Shown: positions 1 through 11,305 of the stretch, piece by piece | Position numbering within the stretch: position 1 is the stretch's first letter | How the letters are laid out: each line of letters opens with the position of its first letter | NCBI GenBank assembly: GCA_963662175.1 | Contig: OY759217.1 | Location: 45,236,108 to 45,300,107 of the forward strand | Direction of reading: 5' to 3' | From: Aradus depressus | Lineage: Eukaryota > Arthropoda > Insecta > Hemiptera > Aradidae | Length of the DNA: 64,000 bases | Made by a program: the position numbers and the translations under genes | Notes under the pieces: model-generated | Databases searched by the model: none | What the model saw: the letters and a program-made list of their open reading frames with translations, nothing else | Told to the model about the DNA's origin: nothing

Positions 1-232
1 GCCGTCCTTTGGATGGGACGTTAAGCGATGGTCCCGAGCCTGTACGATGTCAGGTACTCGTTAAAGACCCCTACTCTAGGTGAATAAAAATTTAGGGTAG
101 GCAAAATTTAGGACTACCACAGTAAAGTTGGGCTCATGTCCACCAGAGTGGCGAAAGAGCGCTCTGGTAGTAGGCGATAAGACCTCGTAGTTAAAGCCCG
201 GGCATGAGTCATAAAATCTAACCTATATTTTA
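1..232 (+). repeat. Family A tRNA-derived SINE, 3' part
   Basis: The window opens inside a copy of SINE family A; the tRNA-like head lies outside. The body carries the family landmarks GATGGGACGTTAAGCGATGG, AATTTAGGGTAGGCAAAATT, GAGCGCTCTGGTAGTAGGCG and AAAGCCCGGGCATGAGTCAT. It ends in a short tail with CTAACCTA. Full-length copies elsewhere show a box A-like and a box B-like promoter, so the family is read as a pol III SINE mobilised by a LINE. Confidence 0.85.
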
Positions 233-997
233 GTCTTTATTAGGTACTGCTTTTAGCTTTGTACCGATTTATCAAAATGAATGTGTTGTTTATTTTATTT
301 AGTTAATCTATATAATAATAAAATATAGTCTTGTACAAAAGTTCCTTTATAATAGTCATTGCCGTTCAGCTGACCAATCAGTACTTGATATGAATATGAT
401 ATTGTGGATATTGAAAATGTAATGGTCACTTTTCATTTTACATATAGACATTATTAGTCTACATTATCGACCACTAGTAGCTTGATCCCTGTCTTATTAC
501 ACGATGATTTTAGCTTTAATCTTAGATCACTATGACAATGGATTTTTTGACAAATAGATTACCAACTTTTCTCCTATTACAAAACAGTTGAATGATTATT
601 GCCATCCATTCGATCATTAATGGGCTAAATACCTAGACGACTACTGGAGGGTTAATTGGTCATTAATGGACTTAAGAAAGTAAAGTAATCATAAAAATTA
701 ATAATTAAAGAGGGGTGCGGGGGGGGGGGGGGTGGGGTGGGGGGGGGGAATTTGGCCGGCTCAATCTAAAGCCCCCTCCCTGAAAATTGCTCCAGAAACT
801 TTGAGCATTTCCATTTAGAAAACGGTGGGTAGTTGGTGATATATGGTGCTAGTTGGAGCATCTGGACTAAGTAAGTCCTCTTCTCCATAACAAACAGGGT
901 GCTGGTCACTTTCAAACTTCACAGGAGCTCTTGGACAACACCGCATAACGGCACTCTTATAATGAGTACATCGGATCGACTACTGGAACAATAAAAA
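233..997. other. AT-rich spacer with a G run
   Basis: No gene or recognised repeat seen. A G-rich homopolymer run lies at about 717-748. Confidence 0.5.
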
Positions 998-1352
998 GAG
1001 GTCGTCGGTCAATCACCGGCAATGTACTTCCCCACAACGAACTATTCAATTAAGTTGTCGCTCCCCCTTCAAAACTAGACGATCGTTTCCGCTAATATAC
1101 AACAGTTGAACTACATAGGAGCTCCTAAAACCTCATACTAAATTGTGATTGGCTGAAAGACAATCGGTGTCGTAGTTAGAGAGTTCTAGTTTCCTCTATG
1201 AAATTTTGTGTCGATACATTCATTCTATTGTGTTCACAGCCACTTATAAATGTTTTTTTCATGTTTGCAATCAAGAGGTCGTAACATAAAATTCCGTTGA
1301 AAACTTTGCATCGAATTTTTGATCGATTACATAAAGGGGAAATAAAAAAAAA
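998..1352 (+). repeat. Family B element
   Basis: Starts with GTCGTCGGTCAATCACCGGC, a decayed form of the B palindrome, then TGTACTTCCCCA. It continues through the GTGTCGATACATTCATTC module and ends at GATTACATAAAGGGGAAAT, so the terminal hairpin is lost. Only one internal module is present (short form). Confidence 0.75.
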
Positions 1353-2228
1353 AACTAAGGATGTGGACAGAGAAGTAGAACAAGGAAAACACAAGAAGAG
1401 GAAGAGAGGAAAATGATAGAGAACTGAAGAGGATACACCAGGTGGAGAAGGAGATATTGGAGATAAGAAGCAGGTAAGAAGTGAAGAACAAAATTTCATA
1501 GACAACAAATAAAGGAAAATAATAGGGAAATTAGATGAGGAAGGTAAATTAAAAAAAACTGTTAAAAAAATGTTTCTTCTTTTCGTTTAGTTTCCATTTA
1601 CCTAAAAAATAAATGAATAATATTAAGATACAATAAATAATATGTCTTCCTGGAATAGTTGATATGCTGCATGGCAGGCTGTTCCGGCATTGTGCCTGCG
1701 CGGTCCGCAGGCCACTTCAGAATCTCGAACTACGAATACCTTAGCGGAGCTTCGAGTACCTCATTCATACCAATGATCAACGGAGAGGCATGCAGTGCAG
1801 AGATCAAGCAAACAGAGCAGTTAATTAAGTACAGAAATATTTTTCAATGAAACATGACCCAAAGGCGTTTTTTCAAAACCCCTTAAGCATGAAGAAATCT
1901 CACAAAATGTTTTCAGCAACCACTTACTTATTCATGGCAAATTGCACTAAATAAGCCATGCGCCTATAATTAAACACAATAAATCAGAAAGGATATAATT
2001 CCAAAGAAGACAAAACCAGGAATGTTCATCTCAAGTGGAGGCAGACTTGGTGTAGAATTTCTAGAGGACTGCTAGAGACACACACATTCCAAATGAACTC
2101 GGGGACATTCTCTAGTGCTCTGGTCTTGAATTCCGCTCTTAATTCCAACAGTAATGTGTCTCTGAGATGAAGCAAACACTACTTTTTGGAAATGGGATAC
2201 ATAATTAAAACACCCAAATAAATATAGT
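1353..2228. other. Unannotated spacer with a purine-rich tract and a GC-rich patch
   Basis: A purine-rich tract runs about 1370-1500. A GC-richer patch at 1665-1830 is open on the plus strand for about 60 codons, but it lacks recognisable domains and splice context. It may be host single-copy DNA or an old exon. No function is assigned. Confidence 0.4.
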
Positions 2229-2350
2229 AAAACCTCGTTTAACCGAACTTCGCCTCACGAAAATCCAAATTAACCGAAATAGTTTAAAAACATTTTAAAA
2301 TTCAACTAGAAAATGTTTATGTTCTAGAAAACCCGCTATTCGAAAAATAG
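2229..2350 (+). repeat. Possible terminus of a Tigger/pogo-like DNA transposon
   Basis: AGTAAAACCTCGTTTAACCG resembles the general form of pogo/Tigger-type termini (CAGT..AACCTCG..). I found no partner terminus, so the call rests on one end only. Confidence 0.3.
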
Positions 2351-2384
2351 GTTTTTTCTCACTTTTCAAAAAAAAAAAAAATAT

Positions 2385-2640
2385 AGGTATATGATGTAAC
2401 CAATACAGGACTTTCTTATACCAACAATGCTTATATCGTAGATCACTCTCTCCCCCTTCTCAAAACTGTTTCTACTAGCATTGTTTGTTACTAGCATTAC
2501 ATGGTAGAAGAATGTCTACTCTCAGGATTACGCTGAACAACGAGACAAAATGATATGATTTTGAGAAGGGGAGGGAGAGAGAGTGATCTGTAAGCGTTGT
2601 TGGTATAAGAATATCCTGTAATGGTCTCATCACATATTTT
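2385..2640. repeat. Family H palindromic MITE
   Basis: Two arms of about 85 bp are inverted copies. The left arm (about 2385-2475) has CTTATACCAACAATGC and CCCCCTTCTCAAAA; the right arm (about 2545-2640) has TTTTGAGAAGGGGAGGGAG and GTTGTTGGTATAAGAA. The spacer is about 70 bp. A second, expanded copy lies at 54385-55130 and a fragment at 24353-24395. It is too short to encode a transposase. Confidence 0.7.
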
Positions 2641-3439
2641 TCAAATTGTAAGCACGATAAAGAATTTTAAACACATTTTTATTACTGGAATTTTTTTATT
2701 AAAAAAAGAGAAAAAATTAATTGTGATGTGGTTCCTCCCTTCTCTCTTCTCTCAAATCCATTTCATACTCTTATACTAATAAGTATCATTAATTTAATTA
2801 ATTTTCTCAATTCTTTAATGTATCGGTTTTCTTTCTTATTTTAATTACATTTCTACTGAAAAGGAGAAAATAAATTAAATTATAAAGTAAAGTATTCCAT
2901 ATATTTTTGATTACATTTCTTTTTTTCTCAAAATCATGAATAATTTATACATCAAAGAGTTAAAGATATAAAAATATTTTAATAATAATAAATATTATTA
3001 AAAAATGAAATAAGTAACACTCCCATAAAAATGTCAAATATAAAATAAAATGAAATCTAGGAGCTGAATATTATTTAATTTGAAATAAACAACCGTCAAA
3101 CGGGAAAATTAAAGTTAATATATACACAAAATTAATAAAAAAAAACTAAGTGATTCTTAATGTTTTGCAATTTCACATCTCTAAGGGAAGATGTTATAAC
3201 CCATATCGTGAGTGCATTTTTTAGGCTCTAAAGTAATGGCATACTCCCTGAAATGAAACAGTGTTGTGGAAATAACACAGTATTTAAAAGTTTCAAATCC
3301 GAAACTTTATCAACCAGTATTAGGATAATATGTATAATAGCCCATTGAACAAAGTAACAAATTTGATAAATTTTCCTATCGAGTTAAACAGGAACATACC
3401 CGCCTTAATGATTCCACGTCATATCAGTTGGTCATCGCA
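2641..3439. other. AT-rich spacer
   Basis: No gene or recognised repeat seen; long A/T runs. Confidence 0.5.
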
Positions 3440-3494
3440 CCTCATCTTCGTCACCTACTAAAACTCAATATTTGACCTATATAGTGCCTCATAC

Positions 3495-3817
3495 AGGGCG
3501 CCGGTAGCTCAGTGGTATGCATGCTTGTCTTCTGAGCTGAAGAACGTGGGTTCGAAACCCGACCGAGGTCCTTAATTTATTTAATCTGGGATGTAAAATA
3601 AACTTAAGCACGCCGTACTTCGGATGGGACGTTAAGCGATGGTCCCGAGCCTGTACGAGGTTAGGTACTCGTTAAAAACCCCAGCTCTAGGTGAATAAAA
3701 ATTTAGGGTAGGCAAAATTTAGGACTCCCACAGCAGAGTCGGGCTCATGTCTACCAGAGTGACGGAAGAGCGCTGGTAGTAGGCGATATGACCTCGTAGC
3801 TCTAATCTAACCTAACC
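3495..3817 (+). repeat. Full-length family A SINE with target duplication
   Basis: The tRNA-like head shows box A-like TAGCTCAGTGGTATGC and box B-like GGGTTCGAAACCC. The rest is the family A body and a tail with CTAACCTAACC. The flanks repeat TAGTGCCTCATAC at 3482-3494 and 3818-3830, a 13-bp target duplication that fixes the insertion boundaries. The target is a family B element. Confidence 0.92.
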
Positions 3818-4016
3818 TAGTGCCTCATACTAAATTTTGTGTCATACATGATGGCATCTCTTACAACGGCATCACAACGGCATCTCTTGTAGTATTTGTG
3901 TTGAGACCCCTCTGATCCCCCTCCCCTTCGGCCGATTCCGCTGAAAATTAATAGATATTGTCTTTAGAAGGCTTTGATTTCACATATAAGTTTATTTTCG
4001 ATACCTTCATTACAAC

Positions 4017-4139
4017 AAAATTTAGGACTCCCACAGCAGAGTCGGGCTCATGTCCACCAGAGTGACGAAAGAGCGCTCTGGTAGTAGGCAATATGACCTC
4101 GTAGTTAAAGCCCGGGCATGAGTCATAAAACCTAACCTA
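4017..4139 (+). repeat. 5'-truncated family A SINE with target duplication
   Basis: Only the last ~120 bp of the SINE are present, starting at AAAATTTAGGACTCCCACAG. The flanks repeat ACCTTCATTACAAC at 4003-4016 and 4140-4153. The insertion therefore arose truncated rather than by later deletion. Confidence 0.9.
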
Positions 4140-4575
4140 ACCTTCATTACAACGGCAGTTATTAGAGTTTTTGGGTTTTGACTCCCCCCTAATCCAACCT
4201 TCCATTTGGTCTATTTGAAAATCAGTAGGTGCCATCCCTAAATGTTTCTGGACACACATATGCAATTTCGTGTCGATATATTCATTCTACCGGGATTTAT
4301 CGTGTTCACAGATACGATATTTTACGATTTTTCTAACCTCCTGATTCTGAAAACGAAAAAAAAAAATTCTGAGAACACGATAACGCCCGATAGAATGAAG
4401 GAGTCAACACGAAATTGTATACGTGAATATAGAACCGTCCAACGACGACACATATCCATTTTCAGCCAAATCGGCCGAAGGGAAGGGGGATTAGGGGAGA
4501 AGCTTAACACAAAAACTCTAATAACTGAATCGTAATGAATGTATTGACCCGAAATTTCATACGAGGCACAGTGGC

Positions 4576-5309
4576 GCAATTCACCAACAGCACGAAAATT
4601 GAAATTATGAAACTCTCACTAGAAAGATGGGAACAATTGTTATTGGAAGGAGACTAGTAGACATTGAATCCAAGCGGTGGGCCTCAGTTGTTTACAATAA
4701 GTGTACAAAGCCGGCTTGTAAACATAGGAAAGGCACGTCATTATCTTTTCACATCAGTTACATTCGGACAGTGACACAGTGCAGTTAATTTATTTTTCAA
4801 ACCTTAGCTAATATGTCTGATTCAGGAGAAGCTAAGTGAATAAACTATATTAGTAGATAGTGCATAAATTAATTAAATTCAATGCATAAAGTTGTTTATA
4901 GGAAATTTTACATTCTGAAACAGCCGAACAAAAAATTGCAGGCGATTGCATGCCTTCTACTTAGCATTTTTCACTTGGTAATTTAGTATTCTAATCGTTG
5001 TAAAAGAAGCAGAACCTTAGCTCTCCTTGATAAGCCATTTTTTTTTTCCTTTTACTGGAAGTTCTAATGTAGTGAAGAACTCTTACATGTTTTCTCTATG
5101 GTTGAAATTCAAGAGTCTTAAACGAAACGTAGCGGTTCGAGGAATGGCGGTGGCACGGAAGCTCTTCCAAGAAAATTGAATAATTTCATAATAATTCATT
5201 TTAATTTTTTTTTTTACTCTAATGACACGTATTTCTTCAATTATAATCTTTTCCTATCACATAAATACTTGTAAATTATGAGAGCTGTACTTTTTTAATT
5301 TTTTCGAGC
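4576..5309. other. Spacer with possible promoter-like patch
   Basis: Contains inverted forkhead-like words TGTTTAC (4689-4695) and GTAAACA (4718-4724), an arthropod initiator-like TCAGT near 4754, and an ATG with eight codons at 4813-4839. No longer ORF follows. The rest is AT-rich with nothing recognised. Confidence 0.3.
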
Positions 5310-5700
5310 TAATTTTGAGTTTTGCCCAACTGTGCGAGGGTTAGAAGTCGACACCCATAGATTTTTAGCTAAATCAGCCAAAGGAAAAAAAAAACTTGTT
5401 AACTGGGGAAGTAAAATGATTGTCTGATTGTGTCTCTGTGACAGTCTAACACCAGACAGAATGGACATCTAAAGAACAATTTTATATGCGAATTTAGGCC
5501 TCCCAAAGTAGGATATTTTGTGTCAATTCGTCGAAGATGGGAACAGGGGAGATGACTCCAGAAAATGTAATAACGCAATGGAACAAATATATTGTGATAC
5601 AATTTTATGCACGGATGTCCATAAATAGGAAATATATTGAATTTCATTATTGACAATTTCATCTAAATTGACGAGAAAGATCGAGATATTCGGGCGTCCT
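5310..5700 (-). repeat. Decayed family B fragments
   Basis: The reverse-oriented words TTTTAGCTAAATCAGCCAAA and CTGGGGAAGTAAAA are recognisable, but the order is scrambled. Confidence 0.4.
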
Positions 5701-5887
5701 GCGCAACAAATCTTTAGTTTCGCGAATCTGATTTTTTTATTTTTTTATTCTACAATCTGTACAAAAACAATAAGCAGAAGTGTTGATCATAAGAATAAAT
5801 GATAAAATAATTAGTAATATAAAATATTTAAAATAAATAATAAGAAGCAAAAAAGAAATGAATACGTCACAATAATAACAATGCAAA

Positions 5888-6785
5888 AAAAAGTCGTCGG
5901 TGAATCACCTGCAATGTACTTCCCCAGAACGATTTAATCAATTAACTTTTCGCTCCCCCTCCAAAACCAGTTGACCGTTTTCGCTAATATTTAACAGTTG
6001 ATTTACAAAGGGGCTCCTAAATTCCTCATACTAAATTTTGTGTCGATACATTCATTATATTGGCATTTATTCGAGTTTCTATGTTAAGTCTTCCCCCTAA
6101 TCTCCCCCATCCCTTTGGTCAATTTGGCTGAAAAACAATATATGTCGTTGTTAGAAGGTTCTGAATTCACATATAAAATTTCGTGTCGATACTTTCATTT
6201 TATTGGGAGTTATGTTCCCCAAAACCAGTCGACCGTTTGCGCTAATATTCAATATTTGACTTATATAGGGGCTCCTAAATCCTCATATTAAATTTTGAGT
6301 CGATAAATTCACTATATCGGCAGTTATTAGGGTTTTGGGATTGTGCCCCCTCTCTTGAACCTCAACCTCTTTTCGGCCGATATCGATGAAATTTGACAGT
6401 TTATGTCCAAATTGGATTGACTTCAAATGTGGAATTTCACATCGAAAAAATTCATTACATCGGCAGTTATTAGGGTTTTTGAATTGAGCCCCCTCAAAAA
6501 ATAATGTGTCGTTCTTATGGCGTTTTGAATTCACATATAATATTTCGTGTCGATACATTCATTATATCGGCAGTTATTAGAGTTTTTATGTTTAGTTTCC
6601 CCCCAAATCTTCTCCTTCCCTTAAGCTCATTTGGTTGAAAATCAACAGTTGTTGTCCTTATGGGATTTTGGTCACACATACGATTTGGAATCTAGAGGAA
6701 AACATGGAATTCCGTTGAAACTCCGCATCGAATTTTTAAATGATGATATAATTTCCCCCATACTTCGTATAGCTGAGGACTTAAT
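5888..6785 (+). repeat. Long family B element with several modules
   Basis: Begins AAAGTCGTCGGTGAATCACC and TGTACTTCCCCAG; ends CATACTTCGTATAGCTGAGG. Between them the ~150-bp module (GTGTCGATACATTCATTA ... CGGCAGTTATTAG ... GCCCCCTC ... CGATTTGGCTGAAAA) recurs about four times with drift. This is the clearest view of the tandem-modular architecture and is longer than the ~390-650 bp of most copies. Confidence 0.8.
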
Positions 6786-7404
6786 AAATAACGATGGTAA
6801 ATAAATAAAAAGAGATAAAAATAAATAAAAATATATACGAAACTCCACGAGGACAGCATCAGTAGGACTTCCGCACATTGGCATCTCCAACTAGTGGAGA
6901 GGGGAGACTAGCGCTGACCCTCCCACCACACTGCCTAACCATCCACTGTCCAGCAGTGAAAAAAGACCAGAAGGCGAAGCGTCGCGAATATGAAGGCGTT
7001 TTTCCCAATCCGATGATTTTTTCCGGGATGCGTTTTCACAACTGTTTGTCATGTAGTATGACAGTTCACCTATTTGCAGAACAAAAGAAACAGTATTGAC
7101 GTTGTTCGAATTGATCCTTGTTCCAATTTCTGAACGGGAGACCACCGAATTGGTGTTTAAAATTCCCTTTCATTGAATCAACAGTTCTACCCTCCCCTCT
7201 CCCCTTCCAGTCAATTATCCTTTTTTTTTTTTTTTTTCAACCCTTGTCTTTCCAATCATTTATTTTCTTTTTTTCATTAATTTTTTATTTTTCTGGATGA
7301 ATAGAAAACTATACATCAGAAAACCACATAAACAGATACAACTTTATTTAAAAACTTCACCATTTCAATATTACTTTCAAACTTTATTAGAACATTTTGA
7401 ACTG
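6786..7404. other. Unannotated spacer
   Basis: A GC-richer patch at about 6850-7150 has overlapping short ORFs on both strands but no recognised domain. A T-rich tract follows. Possibly host single-copy DNA. Confidence 0.4.
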
Positions 7405-8005
7405 TGAGAACGATGGTGAATCCCCGGCAATGTACTTCCCCAAATTAAATTAATCAATTAATATTTCGCTCCCCTTCCAAAACCAATGGACAGTTTGGGC
7501 TAAAAATCAATAGCTGACCTTCTGAATCCTCCTAATAAATTTTGCAGTTATTACAGTTTTTGTGTTGAGCACCTATCGTCCTTTTCATATGGCCGATTTG
7601 ACTGAAAATCAATAGGTGCCGTCCTTAAGGTGTTCTGGACCCACACATATTGTCATTTTATTTCACCAGCTATACGAAGTATAGGGGAAGTTATGTAATC
7701 AGTCAGAAATTCGATGCGGAGTATTCAACGGAATTTCATGTTTTCCGACCTCCAATTTCTGAGGGTTCAGGGGGGGGGGGGCTCAATTAAAAAACAGTAA
7801 TAACTGCCAAAAATGTAAGGAATTTATCGACACAAAATATAGAATCATAGGAGCCCCTATGTAAGCCAACTATTGAATGATGGCGCAAACGGTCGACTAG
7901 TTTTGAAGGGGGGGGGGGGGGGGGGGCGAAAGTTAATCGATTAGTTCGTTCTGGGGAAGTACATAGGCAGTGATTCACCGACGAATTTTCACTTACGACT
8001 TTTTT
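7405..8005. repeat. Tail-to-tail inverted pair of family B
   Basis: The left half (7405-7667) runs forward from GATGGTGAATCCCCGGCAAT. The right half (7668-8005) runs in reverse to GGGGAAGTACATAGGCAGTG and ATTCACCGACGA. The shared centre is CCAGCTATACGAAGTATAGG, so the terminal hairpin lies at the symmetry axis. G runs at about 7770-7780 and 7908-7926 mark the normally C-rich part of the module. Confidence 0.8.
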
Positions 8006-8092
8006 GTTATCGAAGATTTCATTAACGAACACATGTTAAAATGTTTTTGAGTTGGATTTTTTTCCCATGATTTGTGCTATTAATTAATTTCT

Positions 8093-8410
8093 AGGGCTTT
8101 AACTACAAGGTCATATCGCCAACTACCAAACCGTTCTTTCGACGCGATGGTGGGTATGAGACTGACTCTACACTGGGAGTTAAATTTTGCCTACCTTTTT
8201 TTATTTACCTAAGAATCTTTAAATGATGATCTGACATCGAACAGGGTCGAGACCATCGTTTAACGTCCTATTCGAAGGACGGCGTGCTCAAGGATTTTTT
8301 TTTACCTCACAGGTAAAAAACCTAAAGGCTTTAACGGCTGGGTTTCGAACTCGGGATCTTGAGCTCAGCAGGAAAGAACGCCACCTCTGAGCTGAACTAT
8401 ACTTAGTACA
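8093..8410 (-). repeat. Family A SINE, nearly full length
   Basis: Reverse orientation: AACTACAAGGTCATATCGCC near the 3' end, CGAAGGACGGCGTGCTCAAG in the middle and GGGTTTCGAACTCGGGATC (box B region) near the head. Diverged, with the box A side poorly kept. Confidence 0.85.
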
Positions 8411-8629
8411 CCCCACGGGGTTAAATACATATTATATTGTATAAAAATGTATGAAAAGAAACCCTTTAAAAAAAATCAATTTGATTGATTTTATGCTGAA
8501 TATAAAGGAAGCATTTTACCATATTTTAACTTTTATTATTATTTTTTTAAGCGACCCGCATTAGGGCGTGGCACAACCCGGGATTGAAGACCGACGGCAT
8601 ATAACGCCAGCAGAAAAGTAAAAAAAAAA

Positions 8630-8785
8630 GTAGTTGGTGAATCACGGGCTATGTACTTCCCCAACAGGAATTAACTGATTATGTTTTCGTTATACCTACT
8701 ACTAAAACTCAATATTTGACTTAGAGGGCTTCCGAATTCTCATACTAAATTGTGTATCGATACATTAATTTTATTTATTTAGACT
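8630..8785 (+). repeat. Family B, 5' part
   Basis: GTAGTTGGTGAATCACGGGC, TGTACTTCCCCAACAG and ACTCAATATTTGACTT are present; the copy stops after the first CGATACATTAATT. Confidence 0.75.
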
Positions 8786-8879
8786 TTTTTTTTATTCATT
8801 TATAATTTATTAATATATATATTTTTTTTATATTGTTATAATTACATTGTTTTTTTTTCTATATCTCGCACATTGGGAC

Positions 8880-8912
8880 CTGAGGATGGGACGTAAGAAC
8901 CCGAAACATCGT
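8880..8912 (+). ncRNA. Hammerhead ribozyme-like motif
   Basis: CTGAGGA (core CUGANGA), a U, a GGG/CCC helix II closed over ACGTAAGAA, then GAAAC. Helix III is degenerate (ACATCG rather than a palindrome), so cleavage is doubtful. Read as a decayed Penelope-type minimal hammerhead. The flanks are AT-rich with no coding sequence. Confidence 0.5.
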
Positions 8913-9239
8913 TGGGATAAAGACACTTCCGAAGAGTTTTTTTAAAAATAGTTATCTTCATTTTTATTAAATTGAAAAATGTGTCTACTTATTATAAATG
9001 TATCTACGTATTAATTTTTTTATATACTCCTACATTTTTAAGTATTTATTTGTTTAGTTTTTATTAATTTCATTTTATATTTTTTAAATAGTTTTGTCAT
9101 TACTACTAATCTTAGATGTGTTAGACTCAAGTAGTTATAAATCTAATTTATAAGCTAACTTAATGTATAAATTCTTTTGACTTATCCTATCCTATGACCA
9201 TGTATTGATTAAACGGTAATAAATTTGATATTATTATAT

Positions 9240-9640
9240 CTGCAATTATAAGGGTAGTATTTGAATCGACCTCCTCTTATGGCCTCCTTCCCTTCGATCG
9301 ATTTTGCGGAAAATTAATAGATGCCGTCCTTACGAGGTTTTGAATTTAAATAAAAAATTTCATGTCGATACATTCATTACATCGGCAGTTTCGGAATTTT
9401 TGATTCGTGCCATCCTTTGATCCCCTTTCCCTTCGGACGATTTTGGTGAAAATTAACATGCGTCGTCCTTAGAATGTTCTGGGTACACAGTATAAAACTT
9501 CTTGTCGATATTCAATCTATCGGGAGTTATCGTGTTCATAAACACACAGAAAGACATGTTTTTTTTTTTGTTAATTTTTTGGTATTAGGACATGAAATGC
9601 CGTTGAAAACTGCGCAACTAATTTCTGACAGTCAGTAGTA
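9240..9640 (+). repeat. Family B, 5'-truncated
   Basis: Two modules: CATGTCGATACATTCATTAC with CGGCAGTTTCGGAATTTT, and CTTGTCGATATTCAATCTAT with GGGAGTTATCGTGTTCATA. The terminal AACTGCGCAACTAATTTCTG is kept; the start palindrome and end hairpin are missing. Confidence 0.75.
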
Positions 9641-10028
9641 ACAGAACTACCCAGAAGGACGCTGAGTAGGAGTCAGGAAAATCTCATTAAACTTGGAGAA
9701 TTGTATAAATCTATTATGATGGAGGCCTCTACAATTGTTATTTGAGTTAATTCCAAAGTCCACCAACCCCTGGCTCAGATGTCTGACTCCACCGTCACGA
9801 AGTCTCGCGTGTGCCTCCACTATCAGAAGAGAAAATTTCACTTTTCTATATCACTTACCACAAAAACCCATGATTGTATCTTTCATCGTTAACTCTTTTA
9901 CATTGTAGACAGTTACACAAATTGTATAAATTGTTCATGGTCAAGTAGTCGCGAAATTTTTTAAATAAACTACTAAATTAATTATTTAAAATAATTAATA
10001 ACTCCCGTATTAATTAGTTATTGTAGTT

Positions 10029-10292
10029 CATGCCCGGACTTTAACTAGGAGGTCATATAGCCTAGTACCAGAGTGCTCATTCGTTGCTCTGGTGGACACG
10101 AGCCCGACTCTACTGTGGGAGTCCCCAATTTTGCCTGCCTAGGTTAATTCATCTCTTAAACGAGTACCTGGCCCTGTACAGGCTTACGACCATCGCTTAA
10201 CGTCTCATCCGAGGGACGGCGTACTCAAGGTTTTTTCACTTCCCAGATAAAAAACCGAATGATTTTTCGAACCCACTATCTTGAACACAAGT
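10029..10292 (-). repeat. Family A SINE, head decayed
   Basis: Reverse orientation: TCATGCCCGGACTTTAACTA, GTGGACACGAGCCCGACTCT and GAGGGACGGCGTACTCAAGG. The box B region reads TTTTTCGAACCCACTATC and box A is lost. Confidence 0.85.
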
Positions 10293-10846
10293 AAATTTAA
10301 AAAAATGCAAGGTGTGCCGCAAATTCACATATTCGAAAAAGAGCGGCCCTCTCTCGAATTCAAACAGGAGTAGTTTGCCGAATCGGATCTAGGAGGCGTT
10401 GACTGTTTCGAGCAACAGGTGTTTCGGACAGTTTGTGTAGGTTCACTGTTCACTTACTTGTAACTTTGAAGTAACAAAAGTACAAGATATTATATATTCT
10501 TCATAATGGTTTATTCGTCAAATAAATTTCTCATAAAAAAAAAGGCGAAATGACAAAATAATAATTACAAGATATATGGGGCTAAACTAAACTGTAGACC
10601 GAATATAAAATTGAATATGATCACATTTGTTCTGAAAAAGTTTGAAAAAGGCTACATTTTTACATTAATACTTAACTCATAAAAACCATCCTGAAAAAGT
10701 TTATAAATAGGTGTTCAAGTTTTCTTTGTGGATAAATCAAAATTAAGTGGACATCAAGTCCTAAAGTTGAGGAGTTATGTGCCATCACGTCTTCACAAGG
10801 AGCCTCTAGATGATACGGGGCTATTAAGGGCCAACGTAGAGGGAAC

Positions 10847-11262
10847 AAGTCCTCGGTGAATCACAAGCTATATACTTGCCCAGCAAGAATTAATCCATTA
10901 TTTATTCGATCTAAGACAATCGACCGTACGGGCTAAAACTTAATATTTGACTTACAAAGAACCCTCATACTAAATTTTGTCGATACATCGGCAGTTATTA
11001 GGGTATTTAAGTCGAGCCCTTCTTCTCATGCCCCCTTCCCATTGGCCGATTTGGGTGAACATCGATAGGTGTCATCCTTAGATAGTTCTGGATATACATT
11101 ACGCTACAGAATGTTTACCTCACCAGCTATACGAAGTAAAGGGGAAATTAAGTAATCGGTCAAATATTTGATGCGGAGTATTTCAGGTTTTTCGTCCTCC
11201 AGATTACAAATATGAAAAAAAAACTAATTTCTGTCTGTGAACACGATAATAATATTTATTTC
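10847..11262. repeat. Tail-to-tail inverted pair of family B
   Basis: Forward half from GTCCTCGGTGAATCACAAGC to about 11120. The axis is CCAGCTATACGAAGTAAAGG, then a reverse half GTAATCGGTCAAATATTTG ending at TCTGTGAACACGATAA. Same architecture as 7405-8005. Confidence 0.75.
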
Positions 11263-11305
11263 CGTTAAATAATAACATGGTAACAGGATACGTCATAAGA
11301 ATGTA

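Larger units (their letters stand above)
3440..4575. repeat. Family B inverted pair carrying two SINE insertions
   Basis: A forward B copy (about 3440-4365) meets a reverse-oriented B copy (about 4366-4575). In the forward part the module CGTGTCGATATATTCATTCTA is followed by GTGTTCACAG. In the reverse part GAACACGATAACGCCCGATA is the same module inverted. Two family A SINEs with target duplications interrupt the forward arm (3495-3817 and 4017-4139). Confidence 0.7.

Noticed and set aside
3495..3575. tRNA gene calls at the heads of SINE copies
   Set aside because: Box A and B words are present but acceptor and anticodon stems do not close; these are SINE promoters.
4242..4579. Overlapping ORFs on both strands encoding similar peptides
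   Set aside because: Both derive from the inverted B modules; the similarity reflects the palindrome.
7668..7700. Resemblance of CTATACGAAGTATAG to part of a loxP site
   Set aside because: The word is the end hairpin of an abundant repeat family; spacing and second arm do not fit a Cre target.
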